A stretch of 64,000 bases of DNA from Bdellovibrio bacteriovorus HD100 (GCF_000196175.1 NC_005363.1:1054001-1118000); one strand, 5' to 3'. Positions 9,201-18,641 are shown, counted from the stretch's first letter. Notes: generated by a model not told the origin, from the letters alone. Numbers and translations: made by a program.

Positions 9201-9228
9201 TGAAGTTTCCTGGTTTGTGGGCCGAAGA
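9201..9228 (+). promoter_or_regulatory. Sigma-28 (FliA)-like promoter before the chemoreceptor gene
   Basis: TGAAGTTT (9201-9208) differs from the FliA -35 consensus TAAAGTTT by one base. After 12 nt comes GCCGAAGA (9221-9228), which matches GCCGATAA at six of eight positions. Consensus spacing is 11, so it is off by one. The site is 28 nt before the chemoreceptor ATG, which suits control of a motility gene by the flagellar sigma factor. Confidence 0.5.
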
Positions 9229-9256
9229 ACGCTGCACTTATATTAAGGGAGCGTTC

Positions 9257-10696
9257 ATGAAACAACTGAGTCTAAGTCAGAAAATGAGTCTTATCGTTGC
9301 CATCCTCTGTGCGGGTATCGTGGGTGTGGCCGGCGTCGGACTGTACAATTTAAAGCGTGTCGGAGACGTGGTTTCCAATGTCACCGATGTCCAGTTTAAG
9401 AGCGTTGTTGAAGCCCTGAACCTGAAGGATGCCTTTCACGGGCAGATGATCTATGAAAGAAACTATGTGCTTTTCTATGATAATCTGGAAAAACGTGCCA
9501 ACAACTCGGCCCAGATTAAAAAACTCGACAGCGGGATTCGCACCATTGTTGCCGATCGTATGCAGGTCGCCGATGCGACGGAAAAAAGCAGTCTGGAAAA
9601 GTTTCTGACCACGTACAATCGTTGGTCGGACAACGATCTGGAAATTCAAAAAATCATGGCCGATGCTGATGGCCACCAAAAAGCATTGGGTCTGATTTCT
9701 TCCGTGGGCCGTGATACACGTCTGGAAGGCGACAAGGCCCTGGATGAAATCCTGACTCATCATCAGGCCCAGTTGGAAGAGCAAAAGAAAAAATCGGCAG
9801 ATGCCATCTCCAGTACCTTCCAGATTCTGATCTGGACCGGCAGTGCGGTGATTTTACTGGGCGTGCTGTTGGCGGCAATGACCCTGCGAAAGATGTCAGC
9901 GGCGATCAGCAGCGTTCTTAGAAACCTGGGTGAAAATGCCTTTCAGGTGAATCACACGGCAACACAGATTGCGACCGCATCCCAGGGGCTTTCACAAAGT
10001 GCCACCGAGCAGGCTTCTTCTCTGGAGGAGACGGTGGCAACCATCGAAGAGCTGACCGCCATGGTGCGTATCAATGCTGAAAATGCGGCCTCGGCCACGG
10101 ATCTGGCAGAAGGCACCCGACGAAGTGCTGAAGACGGTGAACGGAAAATTCAAGGCCTGCTTGAGGCGATGAAAGTCATTGATCAGGATTCCAAAAAAAT
10201 CCAGGAAATCACCAGCGTCGTTGATGATCTGGCCTTCCAGACAAATTTGCTGGCGCTCAATGCCGCCGTGGAAGCCGCCCGTGCCGGCGAGCAGGGAAAA
10301 GGATTTGCAGTGGTCGCCGAAGCCGTGCGCACGCTGGCGCTGAAAAGCAGTGACGCAGCCAAGGACATCTCCAATCTGATCAACTCCAGTGTGGAGCGCA
10401 TTCAGGCCGGATTTGAGCGGGCCAATGAAAGTGTCGATTCTTTGACTGAAATTGTGGGCTCGGTGAAAAAGGTTTCTAGCTTAAACTCTGAAATCGCCAG
10501 CGCCACCAGCGAGCAGTCCAATGGCATCACGCAAATCGGCAAGGCGATGAATCAGCTCGACACGGTCACTCAGGAAAATGCGGCGGCTTCCGAACAAGCG
10601 GCGGCGTCTTCGCAGGAGCTGGCGGGGCAGGCGACAGTTCTGAACAAAGTCGTGGAAGAACTTCGTGTGGCTATCAAGGGCAGTGCTTCGGCTTAG
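9257..10696 (+). CDS. Methyl-accepting chemotaxis protein
   Basis: The 479-residue chemoreceptor sits in the inner membrane. TM1 is at about residues 8-30, a periplasmic four-helix-bundle-type sensor (rich in Lys/Asp/Glu, about 31-185) follows, TM2 is near 188-210, and a long cytoplasmic signalling hairpin fills the rest. The hairpin tip carries the conserved core [36 protein letters not shown] that contacts CheA and CheW. No C-terminal CheR-tethering pentapeptide is present; the protein ends AIKGSASA. The ATG at 9257 with AAGGGAG upstream is preferred to an in-frame start at 9200. The ligand is unknown. The gene stands alone behind a sigma-28-like promoter and overlaps the convergent LysR gene by 4 nt. 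Confidence 0.95.
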   Translation: MKQLSLSQKMSLIVAILCAGIVGVAGVGLYNLKRVGDVVSNVTDVQFKSVVEALNLKDAFHGQMIYERNYVLFYDNLEKRANNSAQIKKLDSGIRTIVADRMQVADATEKSSLEKFLTTYNRWSDNDLEIQKIMADADGHQKALGLISSVGRDTRLEGDKALDEILTHHQAQLEEQKKKSADAISSTFQILIWTGSAVILLGVLLAAMTLRKMSAAISSVLRNLGENAFQVNHTATQIATASQGLSQSATEQASSLEETVATIEELTAMVRINAENAASATDLAEGTRRSAEDGERKIQGLLEAMKVIDQDSKKIQEITSVVDDLAFQTNLLALNAAVEAARAGEQGKGFAVVAEAVRTLALKSSDAAKDISNLINSSVERIQAGFERANESVDSLTEIVGSVKKVSSLNSEIASATSEQSNGITQIGKAMNQLDTVTQENAAASEQAAASSQELAGQATVLNKVVEELRVAIKGSASA

Positions 10697-11556
10697 AAAC
10701 CCTGCTGTACCAGAGATTTAACAAAGACCCGGGCGGGTTTGGCCAATTGGTGCTCGCCCAGGTGAATCAGATATATCTTATAGCGGATCTTGCCAGCCCA
10801 GATGTTTTGTTCTTCAGCGGCTTTGAGGCCGCTTTGATTTTCAGCGATAAAGTCCGGGACAAAGCCGACGCCCATACCCAGCAGACTCATCTGACTGATG
10901 ACCTCCCAGTTTTCGACCGTCAGAGCGGCGCGGGCGTCGGTCCCCGTATGGCGACGCCAGGCCTTTTGCAGCTCAGACCAACCGGGACTTTCCTGTGTTG
11001 CCAGGAACCGGGGGGCCGCCGGCCATTGTGCTCCGGTGCGAATCACACATGTGAAGCCACCCTCGCCCAGCAGTCGGTTTTCAAATCCGGGCAGGCGGTT
11101 TTCTTCGATAATGATCCCAAAGTCGGCTTTGCCGCCGCGAACCAGCTCGGCAATTTCCGGTACTGTGCCGAAGTGAATTTCGGGCTGAACTTCCACATGG
11201 GCTTTCATGAAGTCCTTCAGGCGGGGAGGCAGTAGATAGTGGGCTACGGCGCTGGAGGTCGCAATACTCAAAGAGCCTGTAACAATTTCAGAGCGGCCCT
11301 TCAGTTCAGCTTTTAGATCTTCCAGCTGGCTCAGAATCCCGCGGGATCTTTCCAGCAGCAGGCGGCCTTCTTCGGTCAGTTTGAAGCGGTTTTTGGTGTG
11401 CAGCAGAAGCTCGCAGCCCAGAGTGTCCTCCAGCTTGCGTATAGCCTGGCTGATGGCCGGCTGACTGACATTCAGGGCCTTGGCGGCAGCGGCCAGGCTT
11501 TGCAGTTCGGCGGCTTTTGAAAAATACTTCAAATGATAAATATTCGGCTCTGACAT
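10693..11556 (-). CDS. LysR-family transcriptional regulator
   Basis: The 287-residue regulator has the LysR winged helix-turn-helix at about residues 5-64: [43 protein letters not shown] is typical, with the linker helix following. The C-terminal two-lobed effector domain begins near [18 protein letters not shown]. The ATG at 11556 has no ribosome site; a 21-bp perfect palindrome covers the start codon and the bases just upstream (see separate entry). The divergent neighbour is a small secreted protein gene beginning 88 nt away, a natural target. The effector cannot be read from the sequence. Its 3' end overlaps the chemoreceptor stop. Confidence 0.93.
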   Translation of the reverse strand: MSEPNIYHLKYFSKAAELQSLAAAAKALNVSQPAISQAIRKLEDTLGCELLLHTKNRFKLTEEGRLLLERSRGILSQLEDLKAELKGRSEIVTGSLSIATSSAVAHYLLPPRLKDFMKAHVEVQPEIHFGTVPEIAELVRGGKADFGIIIEENRLPGFENRLLGEGGFTCVIRTGAQWPAAPRFLATQESPGWSELQKAWRRHTGTDARAALTVENWEVISQMSLLGMGVGFVPDFIAENQSGLKAAEEQNIWAGKIRYKIYLIHLGEHQLAKPARVFVKSLVQQGF

Positions 11557-11575
11557 AATAAGAATATCTTATTAT
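11555..11575. promoter_or_regulatory. 21-bp perfect palindrome over the LysR start codon
   Basis: ATAATAAGA (11555-11563), ATA, TCTTATTAT (11567-11575) is a perfect 9-3-9 inverted repeat. It takes the place of the ribosome site of the LysR gene and faces the divergent gene at 11644. LysR regulators commonly bind interrupted AT-rich palindromes near their own promoter, so this is a candidate operator for autoregulation; it could equally form an RNA hairpin that limits translation. Confidence 0.5.
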
Positions 11576-11643
11576 TAAATTCATAATTATTCAATTTCGA
11601 TTGTAAAGCTTGTGCGTTATAAGGGCCGACAAAGAGGTTTACT

Positions 11644-11964
11644 ATGACAAAAGCTATCGTGTCCCTGTTTGTGATCCTGTCTTCTTCTGCGTCCTTCGCG
11701 GCTCCAGTCTGCGTGCTTGAAACCAAGAACACCCTGCGCTCTGAAGAGCTGGTTTTGGAAGTGAAAGAAAACACGGATCTGGCGGCTTATGTTCTGCGCA
11801 CTCAAGAAAGTGGTTTTAATGTGTCCGTGGTTTTGGTGGACGGCCGCTATATCGGAAACGTTTCCAAAGGTGACAGCTCGGCCAGCACGGTTGTTGAGGG
11901 TGATCTGGATCTTTCTTTGAAAAATAGCAGTGACCGTCTGACGGTGTCTTGCCCGGCTTACTAG
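11644..11964 (+). CDS. Small secreted protein of unknown function
   Basis: The ATG at 11644 follows AAAGAGGTTT. The 106-residue product has a clear signal peptide (residues 1-20, cut after SFA) and a mature part of about 86 residues with predicted beta strands and two cysteines (near the new N-terminus, in PVCVLE, and near the C-terminus, in VSCPAY), likely joined by a disulphide. I recognise no family. It is transcribed away from the LysR regulator gene, so it may be that regulator's target. Its stop overlaps the stop of the convergent 605-residue gene by 4 nt. Confidence 0.7.
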   Translation: MTKAIVSLFVILSSSASFAAPVCVLETKNTLRSEELVLEVKENTDLAAYVLRTQESGFNVSVVLVDGRYIGNVSKGDSSASTVVEGDLDLSLKNSSDRLTVSCPAY

Positions 11965-13778
11965 TTGTTTTGAATTGTCATCAGCAAGACGGCCTGTTTG
12001 ATCTTTTTGATTGAGGCATTCTTGTCTGGTGTTGCAGTGGCGTCGCGGATTTCCCAGCGGCGTCCCTGATAAAGGTAATACAGATAGTCCTGCAGGTTTT
12101 CTTCAATAATGTCCGGGTGCTGCCAGGCCACGTTGCGCAGGTCTTTTAGCAGATCCGCACTGAAAGCCAGGGTCGCGATGGCTGCGGACTTCGGGTCCTT
12201 CAAGTCGCTTTTTTCCATTTTGTATTTTTCAATTATCACCTGCGGGATGCGTTTGATCTGAGTTGGTCCGCGGCTGTTTTCATCGGTATCCAGACCGTTG
12301 CCTTTAAGCAGGGCAATGGCCACCGGAGCCAGCTCTTTCAGTCGGTATTTCCAGTTTTTACCAAAGTTGGTTTCAGGGGACATCACACCGAAGGCGAATT
12401 CTGCCAGCATGTTGTATTCATCGTCCTCGATATTCAAAAGACCCATCAAAGTCGTTTTTTCGTCCTGCAGGGCCTGCGCATAAATTTTTGCAAAGTTGTC
12501 GTCGATGTCGACCTTGATCTTTACGGTTTTAAATTCACGGTTCATCGGGCTGTAGTTATAGGCCAGACGGTTGCGGAAAACCTTGGCCGCTCCAAACGTC
12601 AGGCGGTGATTGCGGATGCGGAAGCGGTGGTCGGCCGTTTCCGGCAGGACGTACACGATCATATCGCGGGAAAGGGAGGCATTGGTTTTAAAGGCCGCCC
12701 GGATCTGCAGGTCGCGTTCAGCTTGCAGGAAGACGAATCCATCCTGTTGCGAGGTGAAGTGATAGATGCCAGCCCCACCGGAGTTCAGTTCATCGCCCGG
12801 ATAGGTTTCAATAGCGTTGCGGGACAATTCCTGACCGTCGACGCGGAAGAACTGAATCAGCTTTGCCTTTTTATTTACGACGGCAAACGGGGCATCTCCG
12901 TAATGGGTGTGGAAGAAACGGATGACTTCCAGATTGTCCCTGCGGTTGATGTCATGTCTTTTGTTGATGTAGGTGCGGAAGTCTTCGTTAGTGTAAGTTT
13001 TCAAAGTGACGGGGCGGGGTTCGCCCAGACGCAGTTTCTGATCAGGCAGGCGCAAAGCGGGAATGTCCGCCAGGACATCCTGATTCAGGAACACTTTGGT
13101 TCCAACGGCCCGAGTGGCCTGTTTGTTTCTAAGAGTCAGCCAGAAATCCTCCCGCAGTTTCTTTTGCAGGGTTTCTTGAGTGATGTTGGCACAGTCTTTA
13201 CCCAAAGCGCGAAGGCTGACGGTGTATTCGGCTACGGTCAGGTGACGGCGTTTATCCAAAGCTCCCGACAATTGCGCCAGTTGACGGGTTAGAGACTGGC
13301 CCTCTTGTGCAGGCCAGTTCTGGCTTATCCACAGGGCTTCGATCTCGGCTGTGTTCAGGTGAATTTCACCCATATGGCGGGCTAATGCGGCTACCAGGGC
13401 CACGTAGGCATTAGGCAGTCGCAAAGAAGACTTCCAGTAGTCAGCTTTTTTGATGATTTGAAGGAAGGCTTCGTAAGTCTCTGCCTGGGCAAAGCGAGTG
13501 TATTCGGCTTTGAAGCTTTCAGTTTGTTCCTTGGTCAGGCGCAAAGACAGGGTGTGAGCATAGGACTCAACCGTATTCAAGTTCTCAAGGCTAAGGCGCT
13601 GAGCCAGCTTCAGGAAGGCTCTTTGATAGAGCGTGCCAGTCAGTTGGGGATGAAGAATTTCTTCATCTTGAATGTCTCGAATTGAGACAATCGGTTTTGC
13701 GCAGACGTCGGCCACGGCCAAACCTGAGGCCGGAGATATCATGAGCAAGCCAAATAAAAAGACAAAACAGCGACGCAT
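11961..13778 (-). CDS. Secreted protein with a cryptic SLT/lysozyme-like C-terminal domain
   Basis: The 605-residue protein has a signal peptide (residues 1-23) and a helical N-terminal half. A beta-rich middle (about 295-395) includes KKAKLIQFFRVDG and GGAGIYHFTSQQDGF, vaguely like L,D-transpeptidase strands but without the Cys motif. The part after about residue 450 resembles a goose-lysozyme/SLT fold: FGVMSPETNFGKNW (Glu in the catalytic place), then ENSRGPTQIKRIPQ where SLT enzymes have GLMQI, then DLKDPKSAAIATLAFSADLL like the helix after the active site. The function as a peptidoglycan cleaving or binding protein is inference. The start at 13778 lacks a ribosome site; no better start was found. 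It is convergent with the 106-residue protein gene and downstream of the fibre gene. Confidence 0.6.
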   Translation of the reverse strand: MRRCFVFLFGLLMISPASGLAVADVCAKPIVSIRDIQDEEILHPQLTGTLYQRAFLKLAQRLSLENLNTVESYAHTLSLRLTKEQTESFKAEYTRFAQAETYEAFLQIIKKADYWKSSLRLPNAYVALVAALARHMGEIHLNTAEIEALWISQNWPAQEGQSLTRQLAQLSGALDKRRHLTVAEYTVSLRALGKDCANITQETLQKKLREDFWLTLRNKQATRAVGTKVFLNQDVLADIPALRLPDQKLRLGEPRPVTLKTYTNEDFRTYINKRHDINRRDNLEVIRFFHTHYGDAPFAVVNKKAKLIQFFRVDGQELSRNAIETYPGDELNSGGAGIYHFTSQQDGFVFLQAERDLQIRAAFKTNASLSRDMIVYVLPETADHRFRIRNHRLTFGAAKVFRNRLAYNYSPMNREFKTVKIKVDIDDNFAKIYAQALQDEKTTLMGLLNIEDDEYNMLAEFAFGVMSPETNFGKNWKYRLKELAPVAIALLKGNGLDTDENSRGPTQIKRIPQVIIEKYKMEKSDLKDPKSAAIATLAFSADLLKDLRNVAWQHPDIIEENLQDYLYYLYQGRRWEIRDATATPDKNASIKKIKQAVLLMTIQNN

Positions 13779-13860
13779 GACTTTTTACGAAGCAAAACAG
13801 TGGCCACGTCGGGATCCATTCAAATGCGGATGGACGAAAGGGGGCTGTCGAAATGGTTAA
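13741..13860 (+). CDS. Possible 39-residue basic protein (weak)
   Basis: An ATG at 13741 preceded by CCGGAGA opens a 39-codon frame on the strand opposite to the start of the 605-residue gene. The product is strongly basic (KPNKKTKQRR at the N-terminus) with two Cys in KCGWTKGGC. It fills the space between that gene and the fibre gene. Overlap with the start of the 605-residue gene is 38 nt. No family is recognised and it may be chance. Confidence 0.2.
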   Translation: MSKPNKKTKQRRMTFYEAKQWPRRDPFKCGWTKGGCRNG

Positions 13861-13943
13861 CAGAGGACTTGGGGCGGCACTGAAATCGCGAGACTTGAAT
13901 GTATTTTTGACTTTGTCCGCCATCGTAGCGAGGGCGGATGGCG

Positions 13944-16900
13944 TCATTTGCGGCAGACTTTGGCTTTCGGATTCACTTCGCAGATGGCGTCTTTCAAGGC
14001 CTGGTTCTGCTGTTCCAAAGACTGAACCTTGTGAACCAGAACGGCGTTGTTTTCTTTGAGCGAGGCAATCTCACGATCCTGCTTTTTGTTTTCAGAAATC
14101 ACGATCTGATAAAGTTCTTTGATGGAATTGATCAGTGGTGCCACCAGTTTTTGATAGGCCACGGATTTGGATCCGTCTTTGTCAGTACGAACCGCTTCAG
14201 GGAATACTTTTTCCACTTCCTGCGCGATCAAACCAATTTGTTTTTCTTTGTTTTCCGGATTTTTCCAGTAGTAGCTGTAACCGTTTAGACCGAGCACCTT
14301 ATTCAAACTGTCTGGCAGGATTTGGATGTCGGTTTTCAGACGGGCATCAGACGCTTCCGTCAAATTGCCGGCGATCCACATGTTCCCATTGGTATCAAGA
14401 TAGAATTTCTGGGAACACACTCCGCCTGGACAGTAATAGAACTGCGCGATGTTTGCGGCATTATTGGTCTGGTGAATCGTGAAGCCACGTTTTGTCGCGT
14501 GGTTATTATTTACATTCAGTGCTGAATCTGCGCGGGAAAGCAGCTCCAGATAAGAAGATCCGTCGTGGATATAGCCCGTACCACTGACATGCAATGGATA
14601 GCCTGGATTGTTGGTGCCGATTCCCACATTTCCGTTGTTCGCAATACGCATGCGTTCGGACACGGTGACGGCGCTTGCCGCAGTGACGGTTTGCACGTCG
14701 GAACTGTAGAAGCGAATACCGTCAGTACCACCGACATTGATCGCCGCGCGAGCCAAACCAGCTGAGCTCGACGAAGAGAGGAAGCTTCCGGGGGATCCAG
14801 CAGGATAAACACCATAACCAATTGATGGGGCGCCACTGGAGTATTCCGTACCGATGTTGGTTATGTTGCCATTAGAGTAGTTGTCTACGAGCAGTAAACT
14901 GCCGGAAACGGAGGAGGCCGTACCAGCACGAATGGCGCCGCCGGAAAGATCCAGTTTCTGCGCGGGATTGGTCACACCAATACCGATGTTACCAACGTTG
15001 TTGATGCGCATGCGTTCCGTGCGCGTGCTTCCTGTGGCAAAGATGATAGTGCTGTTTCCAACAGACATACCCATGCCGTTGGCAGGGATACCGTTGACAG
15101 TAGCTCCGGAGAAGTTCACACCGAGCCACAGACCACCGAAGCTTGAGTTCAAAAGATCCAGGGAAGTTACAGAAGAACCGCTGACGGCAATTCCGTTTGT
15201 GGCGTCAGAGTTGTTACCCACATGCAGCTTGTAGCTTGGGCTGGTCTGTCCAATGCCCACATTCCCATTGGAGTGAAGACGCATGCGTTCTGAACGGGAA
15301 GCTGCGCCGTTGATGGTGGTTTCAAAGATCATGTAAGAGCCACGAGTTGAGGTCGTGTGGTTTTGACCGGCACTGACTTCGATGGCCGAGTTCGTGGTGC
15401 CCGTGCTGGTGCCATCATGGGCGCGGAAATAGAAGCCACCCAATGTATCGCCGGAAGTCACTGCGCTGTTGGAAGCCAGGGTGCCACGCGTGCGGGTCAT
15501 CATCATCGCAGAGCCATCGTACTGACCATCGGAAGAATGCCACAGGCGAGCCTGGAAGGCGTCAGCGCTTTGAATGTCCAGATTGAAGCTTGGGGATGTT
15601 GTTCCAATCCCGACAGCACCACCATTGGAAATGGTCATGCGAGGGGTGCCGTTGGTTTCAAAGTTCAAGCCATAGTTGTCGTTGGTTCCCAAGGTCGCCG
15701 CGGCACCAAAGCTGTTTCCGCCGTTGGCGAACAGAGATGTCGCTGAATAGCTTGTACAACCCATCACCCCTGAAGCATTAAAGGTGATGGTCTGACCCAC
15801 GGCACAGGTGAAGGGGATCACAGCTGTGCCGGTGCCGTTAGAAACCAACAGTCGGTCGGCTGTGATGGAAGTGGCACCGGTACCACCTTTAGTGACAGGA
15901 ACCGCAGAAGGGAAGTTCGCCGGATCCGCACTGATTGTGCCTGAAGAAACCGCGATACCAGAACCCACTTGAACAACCCCACGAGCGCCGGTTGTTGCCG
16001 GATCCACAGAGATGACAGGTGTCGTTGTGCCCGTTGCAACTTGAACCGGAGCCGTGCCCGTGACACTGGTCACAGTACCCACAGTCGGAGTAGCCCATCT
16101 CAAACCCGAAGCTTGAGCCGAGTCCGCCGTCAGCACCTGACCGTTCGTACCTGCAGGCAGGCGAACGTCGTTGGTGCCGTCATTGGCAAGAACATCCCCT
16201 TTGGTTGTTAGCGGGGAAAGACCATTGAAGGCCGCAATCGCTGTTGTTGCTCCGGTACCACCATTTGCAATTGGCAAAGTTCCAGTCACATCAGAAGCCA
16301 GATTGATCGCCGCACCACTGGATGCCGCCGTCAGACGACCTTGAGCATCCACAGTGATGGAAGCGCGAGTGTAAGAACCCGCTGTTACAGCGGTATTAGC
16401 TAAAGCAATAGTGCCTGTCGAAGTTATCGGACCACCAGTCAAACCAGTGCCGGTTGCGATGTTCGTCACTGTACCGCCGGAAGACGTGTCGGTATCCGTA
16501 TCGTTCGCACATTCCCAACGACTGTTAGCAGCAACCCATTTCAACACCTGCCCGTCAGTACAAGCGGTGTTGTTCGGACGATAAGTCAGATATTTGCCAG
16601 CGCCGCTGGTGATGTCGGCGGCATCTAGTACCACAGCACCAGTTCTGCCAGCCACGGTCGTGACTGGGAAGGCAATCGCTGCATTTGAAGCCGCCGTCAG
16701 ACGGCCCTGAGCATCGACAGTGAAAGTGCCCACTGAAGTCGTGGAGCCATATCCGCCGGGCGTTACCGCCGTATTAGCCAAAGAAATCGTACCAGTTGCC
16801 GTGATCGGGCCTCCGGAAAGTCCCGTGCCTGTCGCGATGTTGGTGACGGTACCACCGGAGGAAGTGTCAGTATCAGTACCGCACTCCCAACGATTGTTTG

Positions 16901-18422
16901 CCGCAACCCATTTCAACACCTGCCCGTCAGTACAAGCGGTGTTGTTCGGACGATAAGTCAGATATTTGCCAGCGCCGCTGGTGATGTCGGCGGCATCTAG
17001 TACCACAGCACCAGTTCTGCCAGCCACGGTCGTGACTGGGAAGGCAATCGCCGCGTTCGAAGCCGCGGTCAGACGCCCTTGAGCATCCACAGTGAAGGTG
17101 CCCACGGAAGTAGTGGAGCCATAAGCTGCCGGAGTCACCGCTGTGTTTGCCAAAGAAATAGTTCCGGTGGAAGTGATCGGACCACCAGACAAACCGGTGC
17201 CCGTCGCAATATTCGTAACAGTCCCTCCAGAGTTGGCGTCATTGTCCGCTGCCGGAGCCCACTTGGTGCCGTCGTACTTCAAAATCTGACCAGCCACCAG
17301 ACCCGTTGTATCCACCGTCACACCTTTGATTTTATTGACAGAAGAGGCGCCGATCGTGCCACCAACGTCTCCGGCCAGGGACACATTGATCGCCTGGCAA
17401 GAAAAGCCGGCCACGGCATTCCAGTACATGGTTTCGTGAGCCGCACAGCCCGCGTTGACCACGGCGGCGCTGAACTCCGCATCCGTCATATAAGAATTTA
17501 AAGTGGCCGAAAGGCCGGTCACATCACTTTGTGCGATGGCCGATGGAGTCCACGCTGTCCCATTGTATTTCAGGAAGTTGCCATTGGCCGGAGCCGCATT
17601 GGAAACCGCTGTGCCCTGGATTTTTGCTACGGATGGATTCGGATAAGTGCCGTCCAGATCACCCGCCGCGGCTCCTGATGGAACACGCGCATCAGAGAAG
17701 CGGGCGTCGTTACCGGCAGCCACCGTGCCTGCGGTTGTGCCCACGTTCAGAGTCAGCGCCGGAGTCGAAGTGCCGTTGGCAATCGTAATATAAGCATTGG
17801 AAGAAGTGACATCAGTCACAGTGCCGCCGTTAGCGCCACTGATCCCTGCACACGTCAAAGCTGTTCCATTCCACGTCAGGAAGGTGCCGCCCGCGCACGT
17901 TGGCAGACCGGCTTTTAGCAGGAAGTCGTCGACGATTTTATCGCCCAGGGACTCTGCAGACAGAGCGTAGGCGGAAAAAGGAACCGAGCGAATTTCATTG
18001 GACGGGGAGATGACCTTCCAGCCATTGCCGTCGTGGAATTGCACTTTCAAAAGACGGGTGTCGCCGGATGCGGCTGTGTAGGTCGAACCTCCCGAACAGT
18101 TGTGTGCCAATGAGTTCTTAAATGCATCCAGCATTTTAAAAGTCGGGGAAGCTGGGAACAGTTTTGTGCCTGAACCGATCGGCACATCAAACACTCCCTT
18201 GGAGTTCAGCATGTTCACATCGTCTACTTGTTCGCGGTAGATGACACAAGTTCCGGTCGGGTTTGTGATTTCAAACAGGAAGCTGACATGAGCATATTCG
18301 AGAGCGGCCCCATCGGACTTGATAATCCGTCCCTGATAGGTCAAAGAATTGGGGGCGCCATGGCTGACAGCAGCCATAAAAAGGAGTGCTAAGAATGACA
18401 CAAGCGACGTTCCGTTTCTCAT
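13944..18422 (-). CDS. Mosaic adhesive trimer-type fibre with C-terminal peptidase S74 chaperone
   Basis: The 1492-residue exported fibre has a signal peptide (residues 1-22, cut after SHG), an N-terminal beta domain of about 150 residues shared by such proteins (SLTYQGRI onward), and then a long shaft of Gly/Thr/Ala repeats such as GGTVTNIATGTGLSGGPI and FTVDAQGRLTAASNAAI, typical of phage tail fibres. Several receptor-tip-like segments each end in RMRI.N.GNVGIG. The last 135 residues start with SDARLKTDI, the S74 intramolecular chaperone of endosialidase, including GLIAQEVEKVFPEAV and a terminal coiled coil. S74 domains trimerise the fibre and are cleaved off at the Ser of SD. B. bacteriovorus carries a set of mosaic adhesive trimer proteins on the vesicle-like surface used for prey contact; this gene fits that group. 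The start has only AAGAAAG upstream. Confidence 0.88.
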   Translation of the reverse strand: MRNGTSLVSFLALLFMAAVSHGAPNSLTYQGRIIKSDGAALEYAHVSFLFEITNPTGTCVIYREQVDDVNMLNSKGVFDVPIGSGTKLFPASPTFKMLDAFKNSLAHNCSGGSTYTAASGDTRLLKVQFHDGNGWKVISPSNEIRSVPFSAYALSAESLGDKIVDDFLLKAGLPTCAGGTFLTWNGTALTCAGISGANGGTVTDVTSSNAYITIANGTSTPALTLNVGTTAGTVAAGNDARFSDARVPSGAAAGDLDGTYPNPSVAKIQGTAVSNAAPANGNFLKYNGTAWTPSAIAQSDVTGLSATLNSYMTDAEFSAAVVNAGCAAHETMYWNAVAGFSCQAINVSLAGDVGGTIGASSVNKIKGVTVDTTGLVAGQILKYDGTKWAPAADNDANSGGTVTNIATGTGLSGGPITSTGTISLANTAVTPAAYGSTTSVGTFTVDAQGRLTAASNAAIAFPVTTVAGRTGAVVLDAADITSGAGKYLTYRPNNTACTDGQVLKWVAANNRWECGTDTDTSSGGTVTNIATGTGLSGGPITATGTISLANTAVTPGGYGSTTSVGTFTVDAQGRLTAASNAAIAFPVTTVAGRTGAVVLDAADITSGAGKYLTYRPNNTACTDGQVLKWVAANSRWECANDTDTDTSSGGTVTNIATGTGLTGGPITSTGTIALANTAVTAGSYTRASITVDAQGRLTAASSGAAINLASDVTGTLPIANGGTGATTAIAAFNGLSPLTTKGDVLANDGTNDVRLPAGTNGQVLTADSAQASGLRWATPTVGTVTSVTGTAPVQVATGTTTPVISVDPATTGARGVVQVGSGIAVSSGTISADPANFPSAVPVTKGGTGATSITADRLLVSNGTGTAVIPFTCAVGQTITFNASGVMGCTSYSATSLFANGGNSFGAAATLGTNDNYGLNFETNGTPRMTISNGGAVGIGTTSPSFNLDIQSADAFQARLWHSSDGQYDGSAMMMTRTRGTLASNSAVTSGDTLGGFYFRAHDGTSTGTTNSAIEVSAGQNHTTSTRGSYMIFETTINGAASRSERMRLHSNGNVGIGQTSPSYKLHVGNNSDATNGIAVSGSSVTSLDLLNSSFGGLWLGVNFSGATVNGIPANGMGMSVGNSTIIFATGSTRTERMRINNVGNIGIGVTNPAQKLDLSGGAIRAGTASSVSGSLLLVDNYSNGNITNIGTEYSSGAPSIGYGVYPAGSPGSFLSSSSSAGLARAAINVGGTDGIRFYSSDVQTVTAASAVTVSERMRIANNGNVGIGTNNPGYPLHVSGTGYIHDGSSYLELLSRADSALNVNNNHATKRGFTIHQTNNAANIAQFYYCPGGVCSQKFYLDTNGNMWIAGNLTEASDARLKTDIQILPDSLNKVLGLNGYSYYWKNPENKEKQIGLIAQEVEKVFPEAVRTDKDGSKSVAYQKLVAPLINSIKELYQIVISENKKQDREIASLKENNAVLVHKVQSLEQQNQALKDAICEVNPKAKVCRK
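16531..17052. repeat. 150-bp identical direct repeat inside the fibre gene
   Basis: Bases 16531-16680 and 16903-17052 are identical over 150 bp and offset by 372 bp (124 codons, in frame). They lie in a longer tandem repeat of the shaft; a third, more diverged copy of the flanking part lies at about 16280-16470. Exact identity over 150 bp suggests recent duplication or gene conversion, and allows length change by recombination. Confidence 0.9.
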
Positions 18423-18429
18423 GTCTTTC

Positions 18430-18437
18430 TTATCGGT
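18430..18437 (-). promoter_or_regulatory. Sigma-28-like -10 element before the fibre gene
   Basis: On the minus strand ACCGATAA matches the FliA -10 box GCCGATAA at seven of eight positions, and TCGTTTTT lies 11 nt upstream at the -35 place with only a partial match. The box ends 7 nt before the annotated ATG, so the transcript would be nearly leaderless. Weak evidence on its own. Confidence 0.25.
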
Positions 18438-18641
18438 TTTTTGACCGAAAAAACGAGTTTTTCACGATGAAGAATCCTTAATATGTGAGTCTCTTTCTTA
18501 GGTGATTCCGCGAGTGTTCTTTAATGAGACAAGTCAGCCTCAGATTGCAGGGCGTTAGCCGAGGCCGGGGACTGCCTGTCAAAATGTAAAAAAGGCCAAT
18601 GGATGTTTGACCATTCCGACCATGTTCGATAGGTCCTTTCT

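Noticed and set aside
15357-15746. Plus-strand frames inside the fibre gene
   Set aside because: They are antisense to the repeated Gly/Thr codons of the fibre and their translations are low-complexity shadows.
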